Notes under the pieces: generated by a model
Databases searched by the model: none
The model's input: only the letters and a program-made list of their open reading frames with translations
What the model was told of the DNA's origin: nothing
Position numbers and translations under genes: made by a program
NCBI GenBank assembly: GCA_963849305.1
Contig: CAWKGV010000007.1
Span: 186,001 to 250,000 of the forward strand
Source: CAWKGV01 sp963849305
GTDB taxonomy: Bacteria; Pseudomonadota; Alphaproteobacteria; Acetobacterales; Acetobacteraceae
Reading direction: 5' to 3'
Length of the DNA stretch: 64,000 nucleotides
Part shown: positions 9,276 to 21,342 of the stretch, piece after piece
Layout of the letters: each line of letters begins with the position of its first letter
Numbering within the stretch: the first letter of the stretch is position 1

Positions 9276-11918
9276 ATGGCCAGCAGCAACGACATCCGTG
9301 CCAGTTTCCTCGATTACTTCGCCCGCCACGGGCACCAGGTCGTGGAAAGCTCATCGCTTGTGCCGCGGAACGATCCGACCCTGCTGTTCACCAACAGCGG
9401 CATGGTGCAGTTCAAGAATGTGTTCACCGGCCAGGAGCGCCGGCCCTATGCGCGCGCCGCCACCTCACAGAAATGCGTGCGCGCTGGCGGCAAGCACAAT
9501 GATCTCGACAACGTCGGCTACACCGCTCGGCACCACACGTTTTTCGAGATGCTGGGCAATTTCAGTTTCGGCGACTACTTCAAGGAGCAGGCGATCGCCT
9601 ATTCCTGGGACTTGGTCACGAACGAGTTCGGCCTGCCGCCCGAACGGCTGATGGTCACGGTGTTCGCCGAGGACGACGACGCGGCCCGGTTCTGGAAGCA
9701 GGTCGCGGGCCTGCCGGAGTCCAGGATTGTCCGCATCGCGACCGCGGACAATTTCTGGCGCATGGGTGACACCGGACCGTGCGGCCCCTGCTCCGAAATC
9801 TTCTACGACCACGGCCCGGGAATACCTGGCGGGCCGCCCGGCAGCCCGGACGAGGATGGCGACCGCTTCGTCGAAATCTGGAACCTGGTGTTCATGCAAT
9901 TCGAGGAAGGGCCGCCCGGCACGCGCGTCGTCCTGCCGCGACCCTCGATCGACACCGGCATGGGCTTGGAGCGGATCGCCGCGATCCTGCAAGGCAAGCA
10001 CGACAGCTACGACACCGACACGCTGCGCGCGCTGATCTTGGCGAGCGCCGAGGCCACGGGCCAGGAGCCGGACGGGCCGCATCGCGTCGATCATCGCGTC
10101 GTGGCCGATCATCTGCGCAGCACTTCGTTCCTAATCGCCGATGGCGTGCTGCCGTCGAACGAGGGTCGCGGCTACGTGCTGCGCCGGATCATGCGCAGAG
10201 CCATGCGTCATGCGCACATGATGGGCGGGCGAGAGCCGCTGATGTGGCGACTGGTGCCCGCGCTGGTGCGCCAGATGGGCGCCGCCTATCCCGAGCTGGG
10301 CCGTGCCGAGCCCCTGATCGTCGAAACGTTGCGGCTGGAGGAGACCCGCTTCCAGGCGATGCTGGAGCGCGGGCTTCATCTGCTCGCCGAGGAGGCCGAG
10401 CGGCTCGGCGAGCATGAGAAGCTGCCGGGCGAGGTGGCGTTTCGGCTCTACGACACTTATGGCTTCCCGCTCGATCTCACGCAAGACGCGCTGCGAGAGC
10501 AGGGCCGGGCGGTCGATCTGGCCGGCTTCGAGTCGGCAATGGCCGACCAGCGCGCTCGCGCCCGCGCCGCCTGGGCAGGTTCCGGCGAGGCGGCGACCGA
10601 ACGCGTCTGGTTCGATATCAAGGAGCGGACGGGCGCCACGGAATTCCTTGGCTACAGCACCGAAACGGCCGAAGCCGAGATCGTCGCGCTGGTCACTGCC
10701 GGGACGGCGGTGGACGAGGCCGGCCATGGCACCGCGGTCGCGTTGGTGCTGAACCAAACCCCGTTCTACGCCGAGAGCGGTGGCCAGGTGGGCGACACTG
10801 GCATGATTTCCGGCCCTGACGGCCTTCGGATCGTGGTTAGCGACACCCAGAAAAAACTCGGCGATCTTGTCGTGCATCTTGGCGCCGTGGCGAGCGGAAT
10901 TGCCCGTGTGGGCGAGCCGGTGGTCGCCGAAGTGGATCATGTGCGCCGTACCGCGATCAGAGCGCATCATTCCGCCACCCATCTGCTCCACGAGGCGCTG
11001 CGCCGCCAGCTTGGGACGCATGTGACGCAGAAAGGTAGTCTGAACGCTCCGGATCGGTTGCGGTTCGACGTGAGCCAGCCGCGGCCGATCACTGGCCAGG
11101 AGCTTGCGACCGTCGAGGCCGAGGTGAACGCGCGGGTGCGCGAGAATACCGAAGTCAGCACGCGCCTAATGACGCCGGAGGCCGCGGTTGAAATGGGCGC
11201 GATGGCGCTGTTTGGGGAGAAATACGGCGAGGAGGTTCGGGTCGTCTCGATGGGGACGGGCGAGGGGAACAAGGCCGCCTATTCGATCGAGCTTTGCGGC
11301 GGAACGCATGTCCGCCGCACCGGCGACATCGGTTACTTCAAGATCATATCGGAAGCCGCTGTCGGGGCCGGCGTGCGCCGGATCGAGGCAGTAACCGGCG
11401 CCGCAGCCGAAACAGTCGTGGCCGGCATGGAACAAACACTGCACCAGGCTTCCGCGGCGCTGCGGGCAAGCCCCGCCGATATCGCCGAGCGCGTTGCCGC
11501 GTTGCTGGACGACCGGCGCCGGCTGGAGCGGCAACTCTCCGAGCTTCAACGCAAACTTGCGACCGGCGGCGGCCATGGACCCGAAACGGAGGCCGTGAAC
11601 GGCGTGAAACTCGCGGCTCGCAACGTCGGCGACATTCCGCCACGCGAGCTGAAGGGCCTCGCCGACGTGATCGGCAAGCAAATCGGCAGCGGCGTTGTCG
11701 CGCTTGTCTCCACGGCGGACGGCAAGGCGAGCATCGTGGTCGGGGTCTCGCCCGACCTGATCGGCCGCTTCAACGCGGTGGACCTGGTGCGCGCGGCTTC
11801 GGCCGCGGTTGGTGGCAGGGGCGGGGGCGGTCGTCCGGACATGGCCCAGGCTGGCGGTCCAGAGGCCGCGAATGCGGGAGCGGCGTTGGCTGCGGTTCGT
11901 AGCCTCTTGGCAACGTGA
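9276..11918 (+). CDS. alaS: alanyl-tRNA synthetase
   Basis: An 880-residue cytoplasmic enzyme that charges tRNA-Ala, matching the usual bacterial length of about 875. The start MASSNDIRASFLDYF at 9276 fits AlaRS N-termini; the 13 residues of open frame upstream do not. Class II motifs are visible at the N-terminus (LVPRNDPTLLFTNSGM; FFEMLGNFSFGDYFKEQ). The C-terminal editing domain has its zinc ligands, the HHSATHLLHEAL motif near residue 570 and CGGTHV near 675. The last part is the DHHA1 domain with GRGGGGRPDMAQAG. The gene overlaps the start of a GGDEF-EAL gene, an unusual partner. Confidence 0.97.
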   Translation: MASSNDIRASFLDYFARHGHQVVESSSLVPRNDPTLLFTNSGMVQFKNVFTGQERRPYARAATSQKCVRAGGKHNDLDNVGYTARHHTFFEMLGNFSFGDYFKEQAIAYSWDLVTNEFGLPPERLMVTVFAEDDDAARFWKQVAGLPESRIVRIATADNFWRMGDTGPCGPCSEIFYDHGPGIPGGPPGSPDEDGDRFVEIWNLVFMQFEEGPPGTRVVLPRPSIDTGMGLERIAAILQGKHDSYDTDTLRALILASAEATGQEPDGPHRVDHRVVADHLRSTSFLIADGVLPSNEGRGYVLRRIMRRAMRHAHMMGGREPLMWRLVPALVRQMGAAYPELGRAEPLIVETLRLEETRFQAMLERGLHLLAEEAERLGEHEKLPGEVAFRLYDTYGFPLDLTQDALREQGRAVDLAGFESAMADQRARARAAWAGSGEAATERVWFDIKERTGATEFLGYSTETAEAEIVALVTAGTAVDEAGHGTAVALVLNQTPFYAESGGQVGDTGMISGPDGLRIVVSDTQKKLGDLVVHLGAVASGIARVGEPVVAEVDHVRRTAIRAHHSATHLLHEALRRQLGTHVTQKGSLNAPDRLRFDVSQPRPITGQELATVEAEVNARVRENTEVSTRLMTPEAAVEMGAMALFGEKYGEEVRVVSMGTGEGNKAAYSIELCGGTHVRRTGDIGYFKIISEAAVGAGVRRIEAVTGAAAETVVAGMEQTLHQASAALRASPADIAERVAALLDDRRRLERQLSELQRKLATGGGHGPETEAVNGVKLAARNVGDIPPRELKGLADVIGKQIGSGVVALVSTADGKASIVVGVSPDLIGRFNAVDLVRAASAAVGGRGGGGRPDMAQAGGPEAANAGAALAAVRSLLAT

Positions 11919-14680
11919 GCGCGCGCACCACATGGTCGTTATGGATCCGGGTTAACCAAATCGTCAGGACGGCCGCCTACCGTGGCGGCGGGCAGAAACC
12001 GGGCTCTGGAATGAGGCGAGGGATCCCGTCAGGCGGCTCTCCGGCTGGATCGCGTGCGCGCACCCGTCGTTTGCCGAGCGCGCTGATCGACGTTTGTCTG
12101 ATGGCGGCGATCATCGGCATGATCTGGGGCGGGATTTGCCTGCTGATGCGCGAGCAGCGTAATGAGGCGTTGCGCGAGGCCCAGCAGACCAGCATGAACC
12201 TGGCCCGTACCTCGGCGGAGGATGTCGGTCGCGCGATCGCCGGCATCGACCAGGCGATCCTTTTCATGCGCGCGGCTTATGCGGCTGACCCTTCCAACTT
12301 CGATATCGCGGCCTGGGCGCGACGAGCTGGTGCGACCGGTCAAACGGGCCTGCGATTCACGGTCATTGATGCGCGAGGCCACGTTGTTGCCTCCAGCTTG
12401 GAGCCGTTGCAGCGCTCAATCGATGAGTCCGACCGGGAGCACTACCGAGCCCATCTAACGGATCGCGACGACACACTGCTCATCAGCGAGCCTATTTTTG
12501 GCCGGCTGTCGAATCGCTGGTCGATCCACTTCACGCGCAGGATCATCGGTCTCAATGGGTCGTTCGCGGGCGTTTTGGTCGCTTCGGTCGATCCGGGCTG
12601 GCTCACCCAGGTGTATCAGCAGATTGATCTCGGTGGAGGTTTCCTCTCGCTGATCGGCCTGGACGGGATCGTGCGTGCGGGCGCACCCGACAAGAGCAGG
12701 GTGGGCCGTGTTGTCGTTGGGACCGATTTTTTCAAGTTGGCCGCCAGCCGGACCGCCGGGACGGTTATCCGGCACAGTGCCTCGGACAGCGCCGAGCGGG
12801 TGATGAGCTTTTATCGTTTGCCCGGGTATCCGCTTTTTGTAGAGATAGGATTGAAAACCGCGAACGTGCTGGCTGCTTCAGAGCATCATCGGAACGAATA
12901 TCTGATCGGGGGCTCGGGGTTGAGCCTGCTCGTGCTGTTCGTTGGCGGGCTGCTGATGATCCACAAACGGCGTGTCTTGCGCTCGCGGCGAGATCTGGCG
13001 GCGGCCGTGGAGAATATCGGGCAGGGTCTGATCATGGTCGATCGGCATGGGCGAATGCCGGTGATCAACGACAAAGCAATCGAATTGCTGGGTATTCCAC
13101 CCGAAATGCTAGCCGCGTCCAAGTCTTACAGAGACTTCCTCCACTGGAAGAGGGCATCGGGCAAATCCGCCGGTCTCGGATCGATGTCAGCCGTCCCGCC
13201 GCTGGCCGGATCCGATCCGCAGGCGGGGGACGAGAGTGAACGCTACGAGCATGTCCGCCCTGACGGCAGAATCCTGGAAGTCCGCGTACGCCGACTACCC
13301 GATGGGGGCGCGGTCAGCACGTATACCTGCGTCACCGAGCGGTGGCGGGCGGAGCAGCGGATACGTGATCTCGCTCTCCATGACGGGCTCACCGGGTTGG
13401 CCAATCGGCTGCTTTTGGAAGAGCGCCTGGCGCAAGCCATCGAGCGAGCGACGCGGGGCGGGAGCCAGCTCGCCATCCTCGCCCTCAATTTGGACCGGTT
13501 CAAGGTCGTCAACGACAGCTACGGTCACGCCACCGGGGACCGGGTGCTGGTCGAGGTCGCCGACCGGCTTCGGTTGCTCACAGGAGCGAGCGACACTGTG
13601 GCCCGAACTGGAGGGGATGAATTCGTGGTCATCAGAACCGAGCTGTCACGGCCCGGTGCTGCCCCTGACTTCGTTCAGCGCATCATCCGCGCCTTCGCAG
13701 AACCGGTTCAGGTCGAGAGCCAGCCTGTTTTTGTCGGCACCAGCATGGGCGTGGCCATATTCCCGGGCGACGGCGCGACCGGCGATCGATTGATGCAACA
13801 TGCGATGACCGCGCTCGATCGCGCGAAGGCCGACAGCCGGGGCGGTTGTCGCTTTTTCGAGCCGGAGATGGACCGGCAGCTCCGTAATCGGCGAATGATC
13901 GAGCGCGACCTGCGCGCCGGAATTGGCACTGACCAGATACAGCTCAGCTTCCAGCCCATATTCCGCGCCGCAAGTGGGCGCGTCACATTGCTAGAGGCGC
14001 TGCTGCGCTGGACACACCCAGTGCAGGGACCGATCGCGCCGGCCGAGTTCATCCCGATCGCGGAAGAGTCCGGCTTGATTTTGCCGCTCGGCTTATGGGC
14101 ACTGGAGCGGGCCTGCGCCTATGCCGCCAGTTGGCCCGAGGCCACGCCGGTCGCGGTGAACCTTTCGGTCTCGCAGTTCCGCAGTGGCGATCTGCCGGCG
14201 CGGGTGGCCGAGGTTCTGTCTCGGACCGGGCTGCCCGCCTCTCGGCTAGAGTTGGAAGTGACCGAGAGCCTGCTTATCGAGGACGCCGAACAGGCGCTCC
14301 GGTCGCTTCGAGCCTTGCGCGAGATGGGCATTCGACTGGCGCTCGACGATTTCGGCACGGGGTATTCGAGCTTGAGCTATCTGCGGTCCTACCCGTTCGA
14401 GAAGGTAAAGATCGACAAATCCTTTGTTCGGGCGCTGGAATCTGATCAGGCCGCGCGCGCCATCGTCCAGGCAGTCGTGACCATGTGCGGGAGTTTGGGG
14501 ATCGGCGTCACCGCGGAAGGGGTAGAGACGGATCGGCAAGTCCAGATATTGCGCGGGCAGGGCTGCGCCGACTTGCAAGGGTTCCTGCTCGGCCGGCCGA
14601 TCCCGGCCGGCGAAGTGCCGTGCTACCTGGGCCGGATCACAGCCGGTCTTCGCATGGAAACGGTCGGCGCAACGGCCTGA
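11915..14680 (+). CDS. membrane-anchored PAS-GGDEF-EAL cyclic-di-GMP enzyme
   Basis: A protein of up to 921 residues that should make and/or break cyclic di-GMP. In order: a membrane helix near residue 65 (DVCLMAAIIGMIWGGICLLM), an extracytoplasmic sensor domain of about 240 residues (dCACHE-like), a second helix near 330, a PAS-like domain (AAVENIGQGLIMVDRHG), GGDEF near 570 and EAL near 690. The synthase motif GGDEF is intact. The phosphodiesterase motifs EALLRW and DDFGTGYSSLSYL are intact. The inhibitory I-site RxxD five residues before GGDEF is replaced by GASD, so product inhibition may be lost. The GTG at 11915 overlaps the alaS stop; an ATG at 12011 is an alternative start that loses nothing recognisable. 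Confidence 0.9.
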   Translation: MSARTTWSLWIRVNQIVRTAAYRGGGQKPGSGMRRGIPSGGSPAGSRARTRRLPSALIDVCLMAAIIGMIWGGICLLMREQRNEALREAQQTSMNLARTSAEDVGRAIAGIDQAILFMRAAYAADPSNFDIAAWARRAGATGQTGLRFTVIDARGHVVASSLEPLQRSIDESDREHYRAHLTDRDDTLLISEPIFGRLSNRWSIHFTRRIIGLNGSFAGVLVASVDPGWLTQVYQQIDLGGGFLSLIGLDGIVRAGAPDKSRVGRVVVGTDFFKLAASRTAGTVIRHSASDSAERVMSFYRLPGYPLFVEIGLKTANVLAASEHHRNEYLIGGSGLSLLVLFVGGLLMIHKRRVLRSRRDLAAAVENIGQGLIMVDRHGRMPVINDKAIELLGIPPEMLAASKSYRDFLHWKRASGKSAGLGSMSAVPPLAGSDPQAGDESERYEHVRPDGRILEVRVRRLPDGGAVSTYTCVTERWRAEQRIRDLALHDGLTGLANRLLLEERLAQAIERATRGGSQLAILALNLDRFKVVNDSYGHATGDRVLVEVADRLRLLTGASDTVARTGGDEFVVIRTELSRPGAAPDFVQRIIRAFAEPVQVESQPVFVGTSMGVAIFPGDGATGDRLMQHAMTALDRAKADSRGGCRFFEPEMDRQLRNRRMIERDLRAGIGTDQIQLSFQPIFRAASGRVTLLEALLRWTHPVQGPIAPAEFIPIAEESGLILPLGLWALERACAYAASWPEATPVAVNLSVSQFRSGDLPARVAEVLSRTGLPASRLELEVTESLLIEDAEQALRSLRALREMGIRLALDDFGTGYSSLSYLRSYPFEKVKIDKSFVRALESDQAARAIVQAVVTMCGSLGIGVTAEGVETDRQVQILRGQGCADLQGFLLGRPIPAGEVPCYLGRITAGLRMETVGATA

Positions 14681-14711
14681 GCCAAAGCCGAGGCTGCGAC
14701 GGCAACGCACA

Positions 14712-15575
14712 TCACGCGACGCCATATTCCCGGAACCAGCCTAGCATTCGCTCCCAGCCATCCTTGGCGTCAGCCGGACGATAGCTTGGGCGGTAATCGG
14801 CGTGAAAACCGTGGGGCGCGTCCGGGTAAACGATGATCTTCACAACTTTGCCGTCGTGCTTTGCCGCGGCCTCGAGGCGTTCAAGCCCGCTTTGCGGGAT
14901 GCTGGTGTCCTGGCCGCCGTAGAGGCCAAGCACCGGGCACTTCAACGCTCCAACCAGGTCGAGGACGGACTGCGGCTGAATCGGTGTTGTTCGTCCCCCG
15001 AGTGGGCCGTACCAGGCAACCGCCGCCCTGAGATGGGAGTTGTGAGTCGCATAGAGCCAGGTCTGCCGTCCCCCACGGCAGAACCCCGTGATCCCGAGCC
15101 GGCTGGCATCGCCGTGGTTCCGCGCGGCCCAGGCGGCGACCGCGTCCATGTCGCGCATCATCAGCGCGTCCGGCGCCTTCTCGATGACATCGGTGAAGAT
15201 CTGCTGCGGCGTGGTCCTTTTGGAGAGGTCGCCAAGCCGGGCGTAGTACTCGGCGGCGACAGCCAAATAACCCTGCTTGGCGAGCCGTCGGCAGACGTCC
15301 TTGATGTACTCGTGAACGCCGAAAATCTCTTCGATGACCAGCACGATCGGGAACGGGCCCGCCCCTTCGGGCCGGGCGACATAGGCGGGAAGTTGCCCAT
15401 CCGAGACCGGCACATGCAGTTCACCCACGCTCAGGCCAACAGTGTCGGTATGGATCGCCTGCGCCTCGACCCGCGTGGTGGAGAGCGTGAAACCGCTGAT
15501 GAGCGATGTCATGATAAAGCCGCGACGGGCCAGCGGATATCGAGTAAGACCGTGGAAATGAGCGTCGTCGCCCAT
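14712..15575 (-). CDS. dienelactone hydrolase family protein, possibly exported
   Basis: A 287-residue alpha/beta hydrolase. The nucleophile is a cysteine in GFCRGG near residue 165; the acid is the Asp in YGGQDTSIP and the base the His in PDAPHGFH, which is the DLH catalytic triad. The first 40 residues contain ARRGFIMTSLISGFTLST, a short Arg-led hydrophobic stretch that may be a Tat signal or membrane anchor, although it lacks an ideal motif. A second family member (56612-57277) lacks this leader. Substrates of such proteins range from dienelactones to other esters and cannot be assigned here. It lies on the opposite strand just after the GGDEF-EAL gene and 16 bp from icd, with which it may be co-transcribed. 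Confidence 0.82.
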   Translation of the reverse strand: MGDDAHFHGLTRYPLARRGFIMTSLISGFTLSTTRVEAQAIHTDTVGLSVGELHVPVSDGQLPAYVARPEGAGPFPIVLVIEEIFGVHEYIKDVCRRLAKQGYLAVAAEYYARLGDLSKRTTPQQIFTDVIEKAPDALMMRDMDAVAAWAARNHGDASRLGITGFCRGGRQTWLYATHNSHLRAAVAWYGPLGGRTTPIQPQSVLDLVGALKCPVLGLYGGQDTSIPQSGLERLEAAAKHDGKVVKIIVYPDAPHGFHADYRPSYRPADAKDGWERMLGWFREYGVA

Positions 15576-15591
15576 CGGCGAGTCTCCTTGG

Positions 15592-16824
15592 CTAAGATCC
15601 CCCGCCAGCCCCTGCCATGGCCGCCTTTAGGTTCTCGTCGATCTTGGACAGGAATGCCTGCGTGTTTAGCCATGCCTGCTCGGGTCCGATCAATGTCGCA
15701 AGATCCTTGGTCATGAACCCGGCTTCCACGGTTTCGATACAAACTCGTTCCAGGGTTTCGGCGAAGCGTGTCACTTCCGGCGTTTCGTCGAACCGACCAC
15801 GATACGCCAGTCCGCGCGTCCAGGCGAAGATCGAGGCGATAGGGTTGGTGGAGGTTTCCTGGCCTTTCTGATGCTGGCGGTAATGGCGCGTCACGGTGCC
15901 GTGCGCGGCTTCGCTTTCCACCGTCTTGCCGTCTGGGCTCATCAGCACGCTGGTCATCAGCCCGAGCGAGCCGAAGCCTTGCGCCACGATGTCGCTCTCC
16001 ACGTCGCCGTCGTAGTTCTTGCAGGCCCAGAGATAGCCGCCGGACCATTTGAGCGCCTGCGCCACCATGTCGTCGATCAGCCGATGCTCGTAGGTCAGGC
16101 CGCGTCGCGCGAACTCGGCCTGGAACTCGCGCTCGAATATGTCCTGGAACAAATCCTTGAAATAGCCGTCATAGGCTTTGAGGATGGTGTTCTTGGTGGA
16201 GAGGTACACCGGATAACCCCGTTGCAGGCCGTAATTGAACGAGGCACGGGCGAAACCTTCGATCGATCCCTTCGTGTTGTGCATGGCCATCGCTACGCCG
16301 GCGCCCTTGAAGTCATGCACCTCGAGTGTCTGCGCGGGACCGCCGCCGCTCGGCTGATAAGTCAGCGTCACCTTGCCGGGGCCGGGGATCTTGGTCTCGA
16401 CGGCGCGGTAGATGTCGCCGTAGGCGTGGCGGCCGATCACGATCGGCTTGGTCCAATGCGGCACCAGCCGCGGCACGTTGCGGCAGATGATCGGCTCGCG
16501 GAAGATCGTGCCGTCGAGTATGTTGCGAATGGTGCCGTTCGGGCTGCGATACATGCGCTTGAGCTTGAACTCGCGCACCCGTACCTCGTCCGGCGTGATG
16601 GTGGCGCATTTCACCCCAACACCGAATTCCGCGATCGCCTTCGCCGCGTCCACGGTCACCTGGTCGTCGGTGGCATCGCGGCACTCCATGCCGAGATCGA
16701 AATATCTCAGCTCGATTTCCAAATAGGGCAGGATCAGCTTGTCCTTGATGAAACCCCATATGATGCGTGTCATTTCGTCCCCGTCGAGTTCGACGACTGG
16801 GGTCTTGACCTTAATCTTCGCCAT
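15592..16824 (-). CDS. icd: NADP-dependent isocitrate dehydrogenase
   Basis: A 410-residue TCA-cycle enzyme converting isocitrate to 2-oxoglutarate with NADP reduction. It is the eukaryote-like homodimeric type found in alphaproteobacteria, starting MAKIKVKTPVVELDGDEMTR at 16824. The 24 residues of frame upstream are non-conserved and were excluded. Visible motifs include the substrate loop SPNGTIRNILDGT, the catalytic Lys/Tyr region, and NYDGDVESDIVAQGFGSLG followed by AAHGTVTRHYRQH near residue 310, which contacts NADP. The gene lies between the dienelactone hydrolase and the ClC channel gene on the same strand, with about 110 bp separating it from the latter. Confidence 0.96.
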   Translation of the reverse strand: MAKIKVKTPVVELDGDEMTRIIWGFIKDKLILPYLEIELRYFDLGMECRDATDDQVTVDAAKAIAEFGVGVKCATITPDEVRVREFKLKRMYRSPNGTIRNILDGTIFREPIICRNVPRLVPHWTKPIVIGRHAYGDIYRAVETKIPGPGKVTLTYQPSGGGPAQTLEVHDFKGAGVAMAMHNTKGSIEGFARASFNYGLQRGYPVYLSTKNTILKAYDGYFKDLFQDIFEREFQAEFARRGLTYEHRLIDDMVAQALKWSGGYLWACKNYDGDVESDIVAQGFGSLGLMTSVLMSPDGKTVESEAAHGTVTRHYRQHQKGQETSTNPIASIFAWTRGLAYRGRFDETPEVTRFAETLERVCIETVEAGFMTKDLATLIGPEQAWLNTQAFLSKIDENLKAAMAGAGGGS

Positions 16825-16936
16825 TCTGTCCTCGTGAAACCGGAGCGCCGCGCCGCGGTTGGTGGCGCCCGCGCGACCTGCCCGGATTCTTGGCATCCGG
16901 ACGCGGCTCGGGCAAGCTACGCCGTTGGGACGCGCA

Positions 16937-18811
16937 TCAGGGTGCGGCTTGATGTTTCTCGGCCGGTTGTTTGCCGCCAGCCGGCTGCCGCCGGTGCCAG
17001 CCGAAATAGGCCCGCCGCTCGCTCTCCTCAGACAGCAGCCGGGCCCGGACGCGCAGGAGGTCGCTGCGCGCCACCAGCCCGACCAGAACGCCGTCCTCCG
17101 GCCGCACCACCGGAATACGGCCCGCCTCGCTCTGGACCATCCGGGTCACAAGATTTGAGACCGGCTCGTCCGGGTACGCCGTCACCATCTGAACCGTGCC
17201 CAGCGCCTCATAGGCGGTCATCATCTGACGCTTGCCCAACACCTCGCCCAAAGTCTCGTCACGATGATCGGGCTCGCTGACGAAATGCAGCGCATCGGCG
17301 CGGGACGCGAGCCCGATCGGTTTGCCCTCGGTATCGGTGACCGGATAAACCTTGTGCCGGGGAACTTCCGATGTGAAGAACGCGACCATCTCCCCGACCG
17401 TCATGCTGGCCGGCAGCGTGTCCACTTTCCGCACCATCACGTCGGCTACCCGCGCGAGGTCGAGCGGGTCCACGCTGTATTCGCGCATGATGTGGTAGCC
17501 GCGCCTCGCCACTTTCTCGGTCAGGATCGAGCGCTTCAGGAGCAGCACGGTGAAGGCGTAGCTTGCCCCACACGCCGTGAGCAGCGGCACCACCAGCGCC
17601 GCGTCGCCGGTCAGCTCGATGGCGAACATCATGGCGGTTAACGGCGCGCGCATCGTGCCGCCCATGGTCGCCGCCATGCCGATCAACGCCCAGTCGCCGG
17701 GCGAGGTGTGCGGCAGCACCCGGCCGAACAGCCCGCCCACACATCCGCCGATGATCAGCAGCGGGGCCAGCACGCCGCCCGACGTGCCCGAGCCCAGGGC
17801 CACTGACCAGATGATCGCCTTGACCAGCAACAATCGCAACACCCAGCCGAAGCTTTGGTCCCCGTGCAGCAGGATGGCGATATTGGCGTAGCCAACCCCG
17901 AGCGCGTCGGGGTCGAACACGCCGCCGATGCCGACCACCAGCCCGCCGAACACCGGCCACCACATCCAATGGATCGGCAGCTTCATGAAGGCGTCCTCGG
18001 AGGCGTACACCATGCCGGTGAGCAGGCCGGAGGCGAAGCCGCAAACCAACCCGAGGGCGCAGGCAATGAGCAGTGTCAGCGGATCGATCGGCATCATGCC
18101 GGTATGCGGGAACAAGGGTGTCGTGCCGATCACCCAGCCGCGCTCGACGATCGCGGTCATGCAGGCGACCAGCACCGGGATAAAGCTGCGCGGCTTCCAT
18201 TCGAACAGCAGCAGCTCGACCGCCAGCAGCACCGAGGCGATCGGCGTGCCGAACACCGCCGTCATGCCGGCCGCCGCGCCCGCGACCAGCAGCGTCTTGC
18301 GCTCGGCGGCGCTCAAGTTGAAGAACTGCGCGAACAGCGAGCCGAGTGCGCCGCCGGTCATGATGATCGGGCCTTCGGCGCCGAACGGGCCGCCGGTGCC
18401 GATCGAGATCGCCGAGGAAAGCGGCTTCAGCAACGTGGTCTTGGCGTCGATCCGGCTTTGGCCGATCAGGATCGCCTCAAGCGCCTCCGGGATGCCGTGG
18501 CCGCGGATCTTCTCCGAGCCGTACCGCGCCATCAGCCCCACGATGATCGAGCCGGCGACCGGGATGAGGATGGACCACAGCCCTAGCGTTTGCAGGCTAA
18601 TGAGCCCGTTCGCCGTGGACCACCGGCCGTGATAGGCGATGTTGGTCACCAGCCCGATCAGCCGCAGCAGGATCCAAGCGGAGGCAACCCCGAAACTGCC
18701 AACCACGACCGCCATCGCGGCCAGCAGCAGCACACGAGGCTGTGTGGTGAAGTCGCCGAATTCCTGGACCCTGGAATGAGGGGTGGTCTGGCGTGACATG
18801 CTTCGGGACAT
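16937..18811 (-). CDS. ClC-family chloride channel or antiporter with CBS domains
   Basis: A 624-residue membrane protein. The ClC core carries three ion-path signatures: GHGIPEAL (GSGIP-like), GGPFGAEGPIIMTGGA, which keeps the gating glutamate, and GSGTSGGVLAPLL. Two CBS domains follow from about residue 450 (LARVADVMVRKVDTLPA; QMVTAYPDEPVSNLV) and probably sense nucleotides. Retention of the gating Glu fits either a Cl-/H+ antiporter or a gated channel. It is transcribed divergently from maeB across a 220-bp spacer. Two closely spaced ATG codons at the N-terminus (MSRSM) leave the start uncertain by four residues. Confidence 0.92.
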   Translation of the reverse strand: MSRSMSRQTTPHSRVQEFGDFTTQPRVLLLAAMAVVVGSFGVASAWILLRLIGLVTNIAYHGRWSTANGLISLQTLGLWSILIPVAGSIIVGLMARYGSEKIRGHGIPEALEAILIGQSRIDAKTTLLKPLSSAISIGTGGPFGAEGPIIMTGGALGSLFAQFFNLSAAERKTLLVAGAAAGMTAVFGTPIASVLLAVELLLFEWKPRSFIPVLVACMTAIVERGWVIGTTPLFPHTGMMPIDPLTLLIACALGLVCGFASGLLTGMVYASEDAFMKLPIHWMWWPVFGGLVVGIGGVFDPDALGVGYANIAILLHGDQSFGWVLRLLLVKAIIWSVALGSGTSGGVLAPLLIIGGCVGGLFGRVLPHTSPGDWALIGMAATMGGTMRAPLTAMMFAIELTGDAALVVPLLTACGASYAFTVLLLKRSILTEKVARRGYHIMREYSVDPLDLARVADVMVRKVDTLPASMTVGEMVAFFTSEVPRHKVYPVTDTEGKPIGLASRADALHFVSEPDHRDETLGEVLGKRQMMTAYEALGTVQMVTAYPDEPVSNLVTRMVQSEAGRIPVVRPEDGVLVGLVARSDLLRVRARLLSEESERRAYFGWHRRQPAGGKQPAEKHQAAP

Positions 18812-19031
18812 TCAGTGAATGGCTAACCGGCGTATATATAGGAGCCAGAGAGGATGGCCAGGGCGGCTATGGCTAACAGGTCGATCCGGCGCTGAATCGC
18901 CCGCCCGCCAGCCCGATTGACTGGCTTGCCCGGCCCGTCTTCGGCGACTCCGCCGATCGCTCCGGCTTCCCTCGGCCGCGTGCGCGCCGCATGATGGTGC
19001 CGACCATCAACCCCGTCTGGGGAGAAGCATC
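18812..19031. promoter_or_regulatory. divergent intergenic region between ClC gene and maeB
   Basis: This 220-bp non-coding stretch must hold the promoters of both divergent genes. An AT-rich box (GTATATATAG, near 18832) close to the ClC side could be a -10 element, but no convincing -35 partner was identified for either gene. A ribosome site (GGGGAGAAG) lies a few bases before the maeB ATG. Nothing else was recognised. Confidence 0.35.
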
Positions 19032-21323
<2,292 letters not shown>

Positions 21324-21342
21324 CACGACGGTTTCCCCGGGC

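Noticed and set aside
15871..17280. A 469-residue open frame on the plus strand
   Set aside because: It is antisense to icd and the ClC gene, which are certain; the product is low-complexity with no motif.
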